A stretch of 32,304 nt of DNA from Duncaniella sp. (GTDB lineage: Bacteria > Bacteroidota > Bacteroidia > Bacteroidales > Muribaculaceae). The stretch spans positions 1 through 32,304 of the forward strand of contig JAIDCC010000114.1 of the NCBI GenBank assembly GCA_029056055.1, in the 5' to 3' direction. The position numbers and the translations under genes were made by a program. Position 1 is the first letter of the stretch. Every line of letters starts with the position of its first letter. Shown piece by piece: positions 23,599 through 31,162 of the stretch. The notes beneath the pieces were generated by a model. That model saw only the letters and a list, made by a program, of their open reading frames with translations. It did no database searches and was not told the DNA's origin.

Positions 23599-25776
23599 AT
23601 GAATACCCATTGCTCGTTTGCCGTGCGCCTGCTGGTTGGCGCGGCTTGCCTTCTCACCGCATGGCCCGAAGCCCGTGCCGACATCGACAAGAAATATTTC
23701 GCCAAGGTGGCCGCCGAAGTGTGGGCTATGGACCTCCCCGGTTTCAACCCGACGACGCCGCTCACCGATTCGATTTTCGAAGGGCAGAACGCCGCATATA
23801 TCTCGCGCTACGTAGGAGTCACCTCCGACTACAACAACGAATTGAGCGCCGGCAAGACCCGCGTGTTCGGACTCACCGAAAACAATATCACGAGCACCAT
23901 CTATCTGCGGCGCGATATGGTGAAAATCAACGATGCCGCCGCGGCTGAAGACTTCACCGAGTTTACCGTGTTGCCCGAGTCGAAAGAGTCGGTCAGCGGC
24001 GTTGAGCTTGCCCGCGTGCGCCCCGCTTTCGGCGCTCGCATCATCAAGCCCGACGGCTCCGTCACCGAGGTAGACATGAACGAGGCGCTCACCCAGACAG
24101 GGGGTAAGAAAGACAAGGAGGAGGTGGAATATAAAATCGCCATTCCCGGTCTGGCTCCCGGCGACGTGCTCGACTACTTCTACTACACCGATTACTTCTT
24201 CGACGAACTCATCGTGCCGTCGATTCCCGTCAACATCCTCGCCAAGTATCCCACTCATCTTTTCACGCTTGACGTCAAGGTAGACCCCCGGCTCTGCATG
24301 GAGTATGGCGCCTACAACGGTGCGCCCGCCATCAAAACCTTCGAGAAGACAGCCGACGGAAAAAATCTGCTCTTCCTGCAGCTCGAAAACATCGGTGCGC
24401 TCGACGAAAAGCTACCCTACTTCTCGGCCGCTCGTCAGATGCCCATGATGGAGCTCTACATTCTCAACAACAATTCGCGTCTCAGCTACGTGCCTCAGAA
24501 GGCGAGGAACGGCGGGATGCGCTATGCCAACCACGCCTTCGTGGTCAGCGACATCGCTTCGGCTATTTTCGACTGCAAAACAAACGACAAGGTGACGGGC
24601 GAGGCAAACGGCATGGTGAAGTCGTGGCTCAAGGCTCATCCCGACGCCACTCCCGAGCAGACGGCCGAGGCTGCCTGGACTGCCCTGCGCTATTGCTCAA
24701 TCAAGTCGTCTGACAAAATCACCGAGCGTCAGTTTGTAAAAATGTTTGTCAACCTCATGGCCAAACTCCAGCCGCAGACCGATGCACGTGTGGCCGCCGG
24801 AAATTCGCGCAAGCAGATAGCCGTGGGCGAACTGGCCCATTACAGCGACGCCCATTACTTCGTAGTGTCGGGCGGACGCACATTCTTCCCCCCGAACGCG
24901 GGCGACTGGCTTCCGGGCGAAATCCCCGCGTGGTATGACGGCGAGGAATACATCCTCTTCTCGGCCATGCCCGACAATGCCCGTCTCGACATGTCGGCAC
25001 GCAACGAAAAACTCCCCGCAGGTCGCGCAGCCGACAACGTGGTCACCGTTGTGACCGAAGCAACCTTTGACCCTGCGGACACTGAAAATCTCGAAGTCTC
25101 GGCACGCCTTTCGGCCACCGGCTCCTCGAAAGCCTCCATCTCGGAAGGCATTACGTTCGACCGTTTCGTGGCCGACCAGCAGGAATACCTCGGTCTCAAA
25201 CCCTCGCGTCTCAAATACTCCAGCGACAGCAAGGAGCAGGAAGAAAAAGCTCTCTCTGCTACCGAGGAATTTGTGAAAATGCTCTGGAACTCCGACGAAG
25301 CCACTCTTGAAAGCTACGAAATCGAGCAGTCGGGCACCACCCCCGCCTCTCCCTCCTTGGTGAAGACTGTCAAGGGCAAAGTGCCGGGTGCTATCACCGA
25401 TGCCGGAGACCATCTTATGGTGAAGCTCGGACAGCTCACCGGCAAGCAGCACCAAATCACCGGCGCCGAGCGCACCCGCGAGATTAGCATCCTTTCGCGC
25501 GCACCCCATCGCGTCGACAATACCATCATCTTTACCATCCCCGACGGATATGAGCTCGTAGAAGGCAGTCTCGACGACCTGCGCAAATCTATCAGCTCGC
25601 CTGTAGGCTCGTTCAGGGCCGACGCCACACTTGACGGCCGCACCGTGAAAATCCGCACCAGCGAGCGCTACAACCGTTCTATCCTCCCCGCCTCTTCGTG
25701 GGACGACATGCTCCGCCTGCTCGACGCGGCACATGAATATTCCGAGGCAGCTATCCTCATAGCCCCCGCCAATTAA
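23599..25776 (+). CDS. Exported DUF3857 protein with degenerate transglutaminase core
   Basis: This 725-residue protein has a signal peptide (about 1-28, ending PEARAD). The DUF3857 domain (about 60-300) includes IYLRRDMVKI and IPGLAPGDVLDYFYYTDYFFDE. The region that should hold the transglutaminase core runs from AAWTALRYCSI (358-368) to AHYFVVSGG (418-426). Where the family normally has a nucleophilic cysteine loop, this protein reads SSDKITERQF (370-379). A histidine (H419) remains. A C-terminal beta domain follows. It is probably catalytically inactive and may act as a binding or scaffold partner of the intact protein 42 bp upstream. Assignment of the degenerate core is by pattern only. 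Confidence 0.85.
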   Translation: MNTHCSFAVRLLVGAACLLTAWPEARADIDKKYFAKVAAEVWAMDLPGFNPTTPLTDSIFEGQNAAYISRYVGVTSDYNNELSAGKTRVFGLTENNITSTIYLRRDMVKINDAAAAEDFTEFTVLPESKESVSGVELARVRPAFGARIIKPDGSVTEVDMNEALTQTGGKKDKEEVEYKIAIPGLAPGDVLDYFYYTDYFFDELIVPSIPVNILAKYPTHLFTLDVKVDPRLCMEYGAYNGAPAIKTFEKTADGKNLLFLQLENIGALDEKLPYFSAARQMPMMELYILNNNSRLSYVPQKARNGGMRYANHAFVVSDIASAIFDCKTNDKVTGEANGMVKSWLKAHPDATPEQTAEAAWTALRYCSIKSSDKITERQFVKMFVNLMAKLQPQTDARVAAGNSRKQIAVGELAHYSDAHYFVVSGGRTFFPPNAGDWLPGEIPAWYDGEEYILFSAMPDNARLDMSARNEKLPAGRAADNVVTVVTEATFDPADTENLEVSARLSATGSSKASISEGITFDRFVADQQEYLGLKPSRLKYSSDSKEQEEKALSATEEFVKMLWNSDEATLESYEIEQSGTTPASPSLVKTVKGKVPGAITDAGDHLMVKLGQLTGKQHQITGAERTREISILSRAPHRVDNTIIFTIPDGYELVEGSLDDLRKSISSPVGSFRADATLDGRTVKIRTSERYNRSILPASSWDDMLRLLDAAHEYSEAAILIAPAN

Positions 25777-25794
25777 GGGAATTTCTATAGGAGT

Positions 25795-25853
25795 CAATTT
25801 GTCAAGATGTCAAATTGTCAAATTGTCAATTTGTCAAAATGACAAAATGACAA
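25795..25853. repeat. TGTCA/TGACA array between convergent genes
   Basis: Repeated TTGTCAA units are followed by AATGACAAA units and centre on TTTGTCAAAATGACAAA. This repeats the arrangement at 16777-16847. It lies 18 bases after the DUF3857 stop, in the gap shared with the convergent yitT-like gene. Confidence 0.8.
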
Positions 25854-25866
25854 AGCGCCCCTTCTC

Positions 25867-25903
25867 ATTTCTTTGCAGAGCAAAGCGGCAAGCCGATTTC
25901 TCA
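25867..25903. repeat. 37-bp dispersed palindromic repeat, copy 2
   Basis: This segment matches 527-563 with one mismatch and contains CTTTGC-AGA-GCAAAG. It is followed by TTTCTCA units that run into the 3' end of the yitT-like gene. Confidence 0.75.
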
Positions 25904-25907
25904 TTTC

Positions 25908-26852
25908 TCATTTCTCACTTCTCACATACGGCCTCCGTTTGAGAAGCGGGTCGAAGCCGTTGCCGTAGACTGAGACGGTGTTGGTGGCCGTGATGTAGGC
26001 GTCGGGGTCTTCCTGACGGACGATGTCGTAAATCATGGCCATGTCGGGGCGGCGACACCACACCATAATCATCACTCGCGGGGTCGAGGTCCAGTAGCCG
26101 CGGCTGTCCCAGATGGTAGCACCGCGTCCGGTCTCGTGGGTGATGCGGTAGGCTATCTTTTCCCACCGGTCGGAGAGGATGAAAAACTGCACCGTCTGCA
26201 TACCTTGTTGCAGGAAACGGTCGGTGACGTAGGAGTAGACGAAAATCGTCATCCATCCGAAAATGATGCTCTGCGCGCGTTGCTGCACACGCATTTCCAT
26301 GTCGCCGTCGAAGGGGAGGAAAAACGAGAGCGCGACCACCGTCATGTCGAAAATCATCATTACGCGCCCCACAGAAATTTCGCTGACGCTGTTGATGATG
26401 GCGGCAATGATGTCGGTGCCTCCCGTGGTGCCGCGGTGGCTGTAGTAGACCCCGATGCCCGTGCCCATCAGGACGGCTCCCATCAGGAGCGACACGGGGG
26501 TATTGGCCACGATAGGCGGGTGTGAGGTGAAGTAGGCCTCGACCGACCCGATGAGCAGCGAGAGCAGCGTGAAGCCGAAAATAGTCTTCATCACCATGTC
26601 GCGCCCCAGAAAGCGCAGTCCCGCTATGAGCAGAAGCGTGTTGACGCCGAATATCGAGGCAGCCACGGGGATTGTCTCGCCCGAGGCGTAATAGATTAGG
26701 GTGGCGAGGCCTGTCATGCCGCCGATGACTATGCCGTGGGGCAGGATGAAGACGGTGAAGCCGATGGCATAGATGACGATGCCGATGACGATGGCCACGA
26801 GGTCGCGCAGCAGTGAGTTGGGGCCTTTGCGCCCGGGGTGTGTTTCAGGCAT
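25908..26852 (-). CDS. YitT family membrane protein
   Basis: This 314-residue integral membrane protein has the YitT (DUF161) architecture. About five hydrophobic helices in the first 200 residues (starting LLRDLVAIVIGIVIYAIGFTVFIL) include the motif GGMTGLATLIYY and RGTTGGTDIIAAIIN. A soluble C-terminal DUF2179 domain follows (VMIMVWCRRPDMAMIYDIVRQEDPDAYITATN). No transport substrate is established for the family. The ATG at 26852 (MPETHPGRKG) is preferred because an upstream 53-codon extension would overlap the promoter. The last codons and the stop (SEK, TGA) lie inside a TTCTCA repeat array. It is divergent from sodB. Confidence 0.92.
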   Translation of the reverse strand: MPETHPGRKGPNSLLRDLVAIVIGIVIYAIGFTVFILPHGIVIGGMTGLATLIYYASGETIPVAASIFGVNTLLLIAGLRFLGRDMVMKTIFGFTLLSLLIGSVEAYFTSHPPIVANTPVSLLMGAVLMGTGIGVYYSHRGTTGGTDIIAAIINSVSEISVGRVMMIFDMTVVALSFFLPFDGDMEMRVQQRAQSIIFGWMTIFVYSYVTDRFLQQGMQTVQFFILSDRWEKIAYRITHETGRGATIWDSRGYWTSTPRVMIMVWCRRPDMAMIYDIVRQEDPDAYITATNTVSVYGNGFDPLLKRRPYVRSEK

Positions 26853-26922
26853 GGATGATGCGTGTGTGTGTGATGTATGGATGATGATGTGTGGGGCAGG
26901 GGAGAGGCTTGTTTTGGCGCTG

Positions 26923-26953
26923 CAAAGGTAATAAGCCGAGGGGAGAGCACAAA
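26923..26953 (-). promoter_or_regulatory. Promoter of the yitT-like gene
   Basis: On the minus strand TTTG (26953-26950), a 19-nt spacer and TACCTTTG (26930-26923) match the consensus, about 70 bases before the ATG. The rest of the divergent gap shows no pentamer arrays. A partial match TTCCTTTG at 27092-27099 could serve sodB but is weak. Confidence 0.65.
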
Positions 26954-27125
26954 ATTTTTTAACACAAATTCGCGCGGGCTTTAACATTTTTGTCTGAACC
27001 TGCGGCCACATACGGGCGTTCTATTATCGAAAGCAGCCGAGACGCGGGGCGCTTCACAACAGCCTGCCGCCCTTCGCGCTGAAACATCAATTTCCTTTGT
27101 CAAATTCTCAATCAGTTAAAACGAT

Positions 27126-27707
27126 ATGACTTACACACTTCCCGAACTTCCCTATGCAGCCGACGCCCTGGCGCCCGCCATCTCACGCGAGACCATCGAC
27201 TATCACTACGGCAAGCATGAACGCACCTATATCGACAATCTCAACCGCCTCATCAAGGGCACCGAGTATGAGGATATGGAGCTTGAAGACATCATCAAGC
27301 GTTCGGAAGGTGCGCTTTTCAACAACGCCTCGCAGGCGTGGAATCATATTTTCTACTTCTTCACCTTCTCGCCCGAAGGTCGCCGTGAGCCGGAAGGAAA
27401 GCTCCGCAAGGCCATCGACGAGCAGTTTGGCAGCTTCGACAAATTCAAGGCCGATTTCGAGGCCGCAGGCACCGGACTCTTCGGTTCGGGCTGGGTGTGG
27501 CTGTCTGCCGACGAAGACGGAAAACTCTTTATCACTCAGGGCCCCAACGCGGCAAATCCTCTCACCGAGGGGCTCACTCCGCTCCTGACGTTCGACGTCT
27601 GGGAACATGCCTACTATCTCGACTACCGCAACCGTCGCGCCGACGCTCTCAAGCAGTGGTGGGACATCGTAGACTGGCAGATTGTAGAAAGCCGTTACGG
27701 ATTCTGA
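27126..27707 (+). CDS. sodB: Iron-type superoxide dismutase
   Basis: This 193-residue Fe/Mn superoxide dismutase converts superoxide to oxygen and hydrogen peroxide in the cytoplasm. The metal ligands are H27, H74, D157 and H161 (YHYGKH, AWNHIF, DVWEHAYYLDY). The second-shell glutamine Q70 in FNNASQAWNH is at the Fe-type position, so an iron or cambialistic enzyme is likely, as known for related Bacteroidales. GTGLFGSGWVWL is the usual core motif. It is a single gene divergent from yitT, followed by a hairpin repeat and, further down, an intrinsic terminator. Confidence 0.97.
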   Translation: MTYTLPELPYAADALAPAISRETIDYHYGKHERTYIDNLNRLIKGTEYEDMELEDIIKRSEGALFNNASQAWNHIFYFFTFSPEGRREPEGKLRKAIDEQFGSFDKFKADFEAAGTGLFGSGWVWLSADEDGKLFITQGPNAANPLTEGLTPLLTFDVWEHAYYLDYRNRRADALKQWWDIVDWQIVESRYGF

Positions 27708-27716
27708 TTGACACGC

Positions 27717-27780
27717 TTTCTCATTTCTCATCTCATCTCACCCTCTGTCGAGATGCGAGAATGAGAATAGAAGTGAGAAA
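27717..27780. repeat. TTCTCA/TGAGAA hairpin after sodB
   Basis: The left arm starts TTTCTCATTTCTCATCTC and the right arm ends GTGAGAAA. An inner stem CATCTC (27734-27739) pairs with GAGATG (27750-27755) around a GC-rich loop. It begins 9 bases after the sodB stop. Confidence 0.65.
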
Positions 27781-27870
27781 TCTCAACCACGATATTTGGA
27801 TTGGGACAGCAATGTGTCCCGACCGCGACATATACTACCTAAGCAACAAATAAGCATAATGTGATGAATG

Positions 27871-27912
27871 GAGAGAGAGGCAGTCGTGAGACCCCCTCTC
27901 TTTTTTCTTTTT
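27871..27912 (+). terminator. Intrinsic terminator between sodB and the PepSY-like gene
   Basis: AGAGAGG (27874-27880) pairs with CCTCTCT (27895-27901), extended by G-U/A-U pairs, and is followed by a run of eleven T interrupted by one C (27901-27912). This is the clearest rho-independent terminator in the window. It is 164 bases past the sodB stop and 36 bases before the next ATG. It could end a long sodB 3' UTR or a separate short RNA starting in 27780-27870, where a small GGGACA/TGTCCC hairpin (27807-27824) is also seen. Confidence 0.65.
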
Positions 27913-27948
27913 GAAACATATTCCGAACCCAACATAAAAATCAACGAT

Positions 27949-28443
27949 ATGAAACGTAGAACTCTCCTCATTATGGCCGCCTTGGCCTCGCTGTTTGCCG
28001 TCCCGGCAGCTATCGCCCAGACCCCCGCAGGCTCGTCGCCCGGACTCGTCGTGGCCGCCTCGCAGACCGCCGCCCAGCTTCCCTCGTCGGCCTCCAAATT
28101 CATCGACCGCCATTTCAAGGGCGTCGGCATCCTGAAGTGCGAACGCTATTTCGCCAAGGGCAAATATGAAGTCGAGCTGGCCAACGGTGTCGACATCGAG
28201 TTTGACAACTCGGGCAAAGTCACCGAAATCGACGCTCCCGACCGCGCCACACTGGCCGCTTCGGTAGTGAAGGAAGTGGTGCCCGCCAAGACCTTCAAGC
28301 ATCTCGAAGACAACGGCCTTGCCTCGAAGGTGGAGACCGTGGAGTTTAAACGCGGCAAATTCTACGAAGTAGAGCTCGCCATCCCCTCGCCCGACACCTA
28401 CATCTTCGACATCAACGGCAACTTCATCATCATCGACGATTGA
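27949..28443 (+). CDS. Secreted PepSY-like domain protein
   Basis: This 164-residue exported protein has a clear signal peptide (1-23, cleavage near AIAQ). Two similar halves fit the PepSY-like (DUF2874) fold: KFIDRHFKGVGILKCERYFAKGKYEVELANG, then KVETVEFKRGKFYEVELAIPSPDTYIFDINGNF. Such small periplasmic proteins are abundant in Bacteroidetes. They resemble beta-lactamase-inhibitor-like folds, and their ligands are unknown. The start at 27949 is preferred over a longer frame from 27868, which would run through the terminator. It is preceded by A-rich sequence but no clear promoter box. Confidence 0.88.
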   Translation: MKRRTLLIMAALASLFAVPAAIAQTPAGSSPGLVVAASQTAAQLPSSASKFIDRHFKGVGILKCERYFAKGKYEVELANGVDIEFDNSGKVTEIDAPDRATLAASVVKEVVPAKTFKHLEDNGLASKVETVEFKRGKFYEVELAIPSPDTYIFDINGNFIIIDD

Positions 28444-28456
28444 CCGCAAAGCTATT

Positions 28457-28508
28457 GTCATTTTGTCAATTTGACAATTTGACATTCTGACATTTTGACA
28501 ATTTCTCA
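28457..28508. repeat. TGTCA/TGACA array after PepSY-like gene
   Basis: TTGTCATTTTGTCAATTTGA opens an almost fully palindromic tract of TTGTCA and TTTGACA units ending in TTTCTCA. It starts 14 bases after the stop codon. The rest of the gap to pncB carries a CCGG-rich segment and the pncB promoter. Confidence 0.8.
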
Positions 28509-28578
28509 AAAAAATCCCCCTCTTCTCCCTCGCGTCCTTGCCGGATACCCCTCTCCGGTCGGGGCGCATACATTTTTA

Positions 28579-28610
28579 TTTGCGCGTCTCTGAAAAAATT
28601 CCTAAATTTG
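28579..28610 (+). promoter_or_regulatory. Promoter of pncB
   Basis: TTTG (28579-28582), a 20-nt spacer and TAAATTTG (28603-28610) match the consensus. The ATG is 19 bases downstream, so the leader is short. Confidence 0.7.
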
Positions 28611-28629
28611 AAGCCCTAAAACCTGCACC

Positions 28630-29838
28630 ATGGAAATCCCACCCATCATCACCGCTTTCACCGACGACGACCTCTACAAATTCACCATGTGTTGCGCCGT
28701 CATCGACAACTATCCCCGCGCGCAGGTGCGCTATCGTTTCACCGACCGCGACAACCGCGTCTATCCCGAAGGGTTTGCCGCACAGCTTCGCCGTCAGGTC
28801 GACATGCTCGCGTCGCTTGCCATCACTCCCGAGGAGATAGCTTTCATGAAGCGCCGCTGCCCCTACCTGCCCTATTGGTTTTACGACTTCCTCAACGGTT
28901 TCCGCTACGACCCCTCGCAGGTGAGCGTAGGTCAGGACGCCGAGGGGCATCTCAGTGTCGAAATCGAAGGCCCGTGGTATGCCACAATCCTCTTTGAAGT
29001 GAAGTTGCTCGCCATCATCTCCGAGCTCTACTACATCATGCGGGGCGACGACTCGCTCATTTCGCTCGATGCCGTCAGAGAGACCGCCGCGGCCAAAGCA
29101 CGCCGCCTCATCGAAGCAGGGTGCAGTTTCAGCGACATGGGTACGCGCCGCCGTGCCTCGGGCGCCGTCCACGATGCCGTCGTGGGGGCTATGGCCGCCG
29201 AAGGGCGCAGCATGTCGGGCCCGGGCGAATTTGTGGGCACAAGCAACATCCGTCTCGCCATGAAATATGACGTCGTTCCCATCGGAACGATGGCCCACGA
29301 ACTCGTCTGCGCGATGGCCGGAATGTATGGACCCCAGATGGCAAACTATCTGACCATGCAGGCGTGGACCAACACCTTCAACGGTGCGCTCGGCACGTTT
29401 CTCTACGACACCTACGGCTGGCGCATTTTCAGCCTCAACTTCTCGGAAGCCTTCGCCAACATGTTCAAGGGACTGCGTGTCGACTCGGGCGACAACCTCG
29501 ACCAACTCCGCCGCATCGTCGAAAAATATCGCAGCCTCGGCATCGACCCCCGCAGCAAACAGGTCATCTTCAGCAACGCCCTCGATACCGACCGCGCCAT
29601 AGCCCTTCAGCGCGAGGCCGCACCGGTGTGCCGCCCGTCGTTTGGCATAGGCACCCATTTCACCAACGACATCCCCTCGCTGCGCCCTCTCAACATCGTC
29701 ATCAAGCTCGTGGCCGTCAAAATCACCGAGTCGTGGACCTTCTGGAACGACACCTGCAAACTCTCTGAAGATGAGGGCAAACACTCAGGCGACCCTGCCG
29801 TAGTCAGCCGCTTCCTCCAGGCGCTCCATCTCGCCTGA
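28630..29838 (+). CDS. pncB: Nicotinate phosphoribosyltransferase
   Basis: This 402-residue NAPRTase joins nicotinate and PRPP to form nicotinate mononucleotide with ATP hydrolysis, in the Preiss-Handler NAD salvage route. The N-terminus ITAFTDDDLYKFTMCCAVI is diagnostic. FSDMGTRRRAS and GTSNIRLAMKYDVVPIGTMAHE follow, with H223 at the position of the phosphorylated histidine. The PRPP/nicotinate site FKGLRVDSGDNLDQLRR and FGIGTHFTND are also present. The length and motif order are normal for bacterial PncB. It is monocistronic, with its own promoter. Confidence 0.97.
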   Translation: MEIPPIITAFTDDDLYKFTMCCAVIDNYPRAQVRYRFTDRDNRVYPEGFAAQLRRQVDMLASLAITPEEIAFMKRRCPYLPYWFYDFLNGFRYDPSQVSVGQDAEGHLSVEIEGPWYATILFEVKLLAIISELYYIMRGDDSLISLDAVRETAAAKARRLIEAGCSFSDMGTRRRASGAVHDAVVGAMAAEGRSMSGPGEFVGTSNIRLAMKYDVVPIGTMAHELVCAMAGMYGPQMANYLTMQAWTNTFNGALGTFLYDTYGWRIFSLNFSEAFANMFKGLRVDSGDNLDQLRRIVEKYRSLGIDPRSKQVIFSNALDTDRAIALQREAAPVCRPSFGIGTHFTNDIPSLRPLNIVIKLVAVKITESWTFWNDTCKLSEDEGKHSGDPAVVSRFLQALHLA

Positions 29839-29870
29839 TTTGGCCGATTGGAAGAAAAGTGCTATCTTTG
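29839..29870 (+). promoter_or_regulatory. Promoter of the DUF5606-hemerythrin-LuxR operon
   Basis: TTTG (29839-29842, immediately after the pncB stop), a 20-nt spacer and TATCTTTG (29863-29870) match the consensus. The leader would be about 110 nt and would contain the TGTCA/TGACA tract. Confidence 0.65.
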
Positions 29871-29896
29871 CAAACAGATTGCTGAAAACATCAGAA

Positions 29897-29942
29897 TCTC
29901 ATTTCGTCAAAATGTCAAAATGACAAATTGTCAAATTGACGA
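29897..29942. repeat. TGTCA/TGACA array in the DUF5606 leader
   Basis: Units run TCTCATTT, CGTCAAAA, TGTCAAAA, TGACAAAT, TGTCAAAT, TGACGAAT. This tract lies downstream of a consensus promoter and 45 bases before the next ATG, so it should be transcribed as part of a 5' leader. Confidence 0.75.
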
Positions 29943-29986
29943 ATCCCCCTCCCTTTCCCGCTAACATCCCAAACCTCTCAATAACC

Positions 29987-30424
29987 ATGCTCAAGACCAT
30001 TCTCTCTATTGCCGGACGTCCCGGTCTGTTCCGTCTCGTCAACCGCGGCAAGAATATGCTCATCGTCGAATCTATCGTCACCGGCAAGCGCACACCCGCC
30101 TATGCCCACGACAAAGTAATCTCGCTCGGCGACATCTCGATGTATACCGTCGAGGAAGACGCACCCCTCGCGCAGGTGCTCGAGGCCGTCAAGGTCAAGG
30201 AAGAGGGCAAGCCCGTCGACGTCAAGGCTCTCGGAGGCGACGCCGGCATTCGCGAATACTTCGGCGAAATTCTCCCCGATTTCGACCGCGAGCGCGTCTA
30301 CACCACCGACATCAAGAAACTCCTCTCGTGGTATAACATCCTCGTGGCTGCCGGGCTGACCGACTTCCTCCCCGCCGAAGAAGAGGCTGCCGCTACAGAA
30401 GCCGAAGCTGCTCCCGAAGCCTGA
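29987..30424 (+). CDS. DUF5606 domain-containing protein
   Basis: This 145-residue Bacteroidetes-specific protein of the DUF5606 family is recognised by the opening LKTILSIAGRPGLFRLVNRGKNMLIVES and the segment AYAHDKVISLGDISMYTVEED. A second conserved part is DIKKLLSWYNILVAAGLTDF (about 111-130). The tail is very acidic and alanine-rich (EEEAAATEAEAAPEA). The protein has no signal peptide or membrane helix. Its function is unknown. The ATG at 29987 is preferred because the family starts at that methionine. It is the first gene of a three-gene set, 39 bp before the hemerythrin gene. Confidence 0.92.
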   Translation: MLKTILSIAGRPGLFRLVNRGKNMLIVESIVTGKRTPAYAHDKVISLGDISMYTVEEDAPLAQVLEAVKVKEEGKPVDVKALGGDAGIREYFGEILPDFDRERVYTTDIKKLLSWYNILVAAGLTDFLPAEEEAAATEAEAAPEA

Positions 30425-30463
30425 ATTTCCTGACTCCACCTCTCTCCTCAACCCAAGCCTCGC

Positions 30464-31162
30464 ATGACCCGGCACCATTTCACACCCTCCGACCCCGTCA
30501 CGGCACTCGTAGATGCCGACTACAACCTGCTGAGTTTTCTCAGTCGCTTCTCGCTGCCCCTCGGGTTCGGCAACAAAACCATTCGCGAGCTCTGCGCCGA
30601 GCAGGGCATATCAGCCGACGCTTTCCTCCTCGTGGTCAACTTCGCTCTCTCGGGCACCGTTGACCGCGGGCAGCTCGCTCGCGTCACTCCCGACGAGATT
30701 GCATCGTTTCTGCGCGCATCCCACGACTACTATCTCAGCTATCGCTTCCCCCACATCCGCGCCAATCTCCTCGCGGCGTTCGACCCCGCACACGCCGATA
30801 TCAATCCCATCATACTCAACTACTTCGACCGCTACATCCGCCGTGTCGAAGCCCATTTCCGTCACGAGGAAGAAGAGGTGTTTCCCTACATTGCCGCCCT
30901 CTCCGGCGGACACCTCGACCCCGATTTCGACATAGCACGTTTCGCCACGTCGCACGACCACGACGTTGAAGACTCGCTCGAAGAAATGAAAAACATCATC
31001 CTGCGCTACTACACCACCGGCATTCCCTACAGGATGTATGACGTGCTCATTGACATCTTCAACACCGAAGACGACCTCACTCTCCACACCCGCATCGAGG
31101 AGGAACTGCTCGTGCCCAAAACCGCCGAGCTTGAGGCCGAGCTAAAAAACAGTGCGAAATGA
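30464..31162 (+). CDS. Hemerythrin HHE (RIC/ScdA-like) di-iron protein
   Basis: This 232-residue protein is related to the repair-of-iron-centre family (YtfE/ScdA). The candidate di-iron ligands are H87, H97, H134, E138 (HFRHEEEEVFPYI), H164 or H166, H208 and E212. The N-terminal region (about 20-60) reads like the ScdA/DUF542 domain (NKTIRELCAEQGI), but the usual Cys-Cys-Gly motif is replaced by LPLGFG (31-36). Such proteins bind non-heme di-iron and respond to oxygen or nitric oxide. The role here could be sensing or iron-centre maintenance. Its stop overlaps the next start as ATGA, so it is translationally coupled to a LuxR-type regulator. Confidence 0.9.
   Translation: MTRHHFTPSDPVTALVDADYNLLSFLSRFSLPLGFGNKTIRELCAEQGISADAFLLVVNFALSGTVDRGQLARVTPDEIASFLRASHDYYLSYRFPHIRANLLAAFDPAHADINPIILNYFDRYIRRVEAHFRHEEEEVFPYIAALSGGHLDPDFDIARFATSHDHDVEDSLEEMKNIILRYYTTGIPYRMYDVLIDIFNTEDDLTLHTRIEEELLVPKTAELEAELKNSAK

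Noticed and set aside
26853-27011. 53-residue N-terminal extension of the yitT-like protein
   Set aside because: It would overlap a consensus promoter on the same strand and adds low-complexity His/Ser-rich sequence before the first membrane helix.
27807-27824. tRNA or known small RNA around the GGGACA/TGTCCC hairpin
   Set aside because: No cloverleaf, anticodon arm or T-loop sequence can be formed. It is only a single short hairpin.
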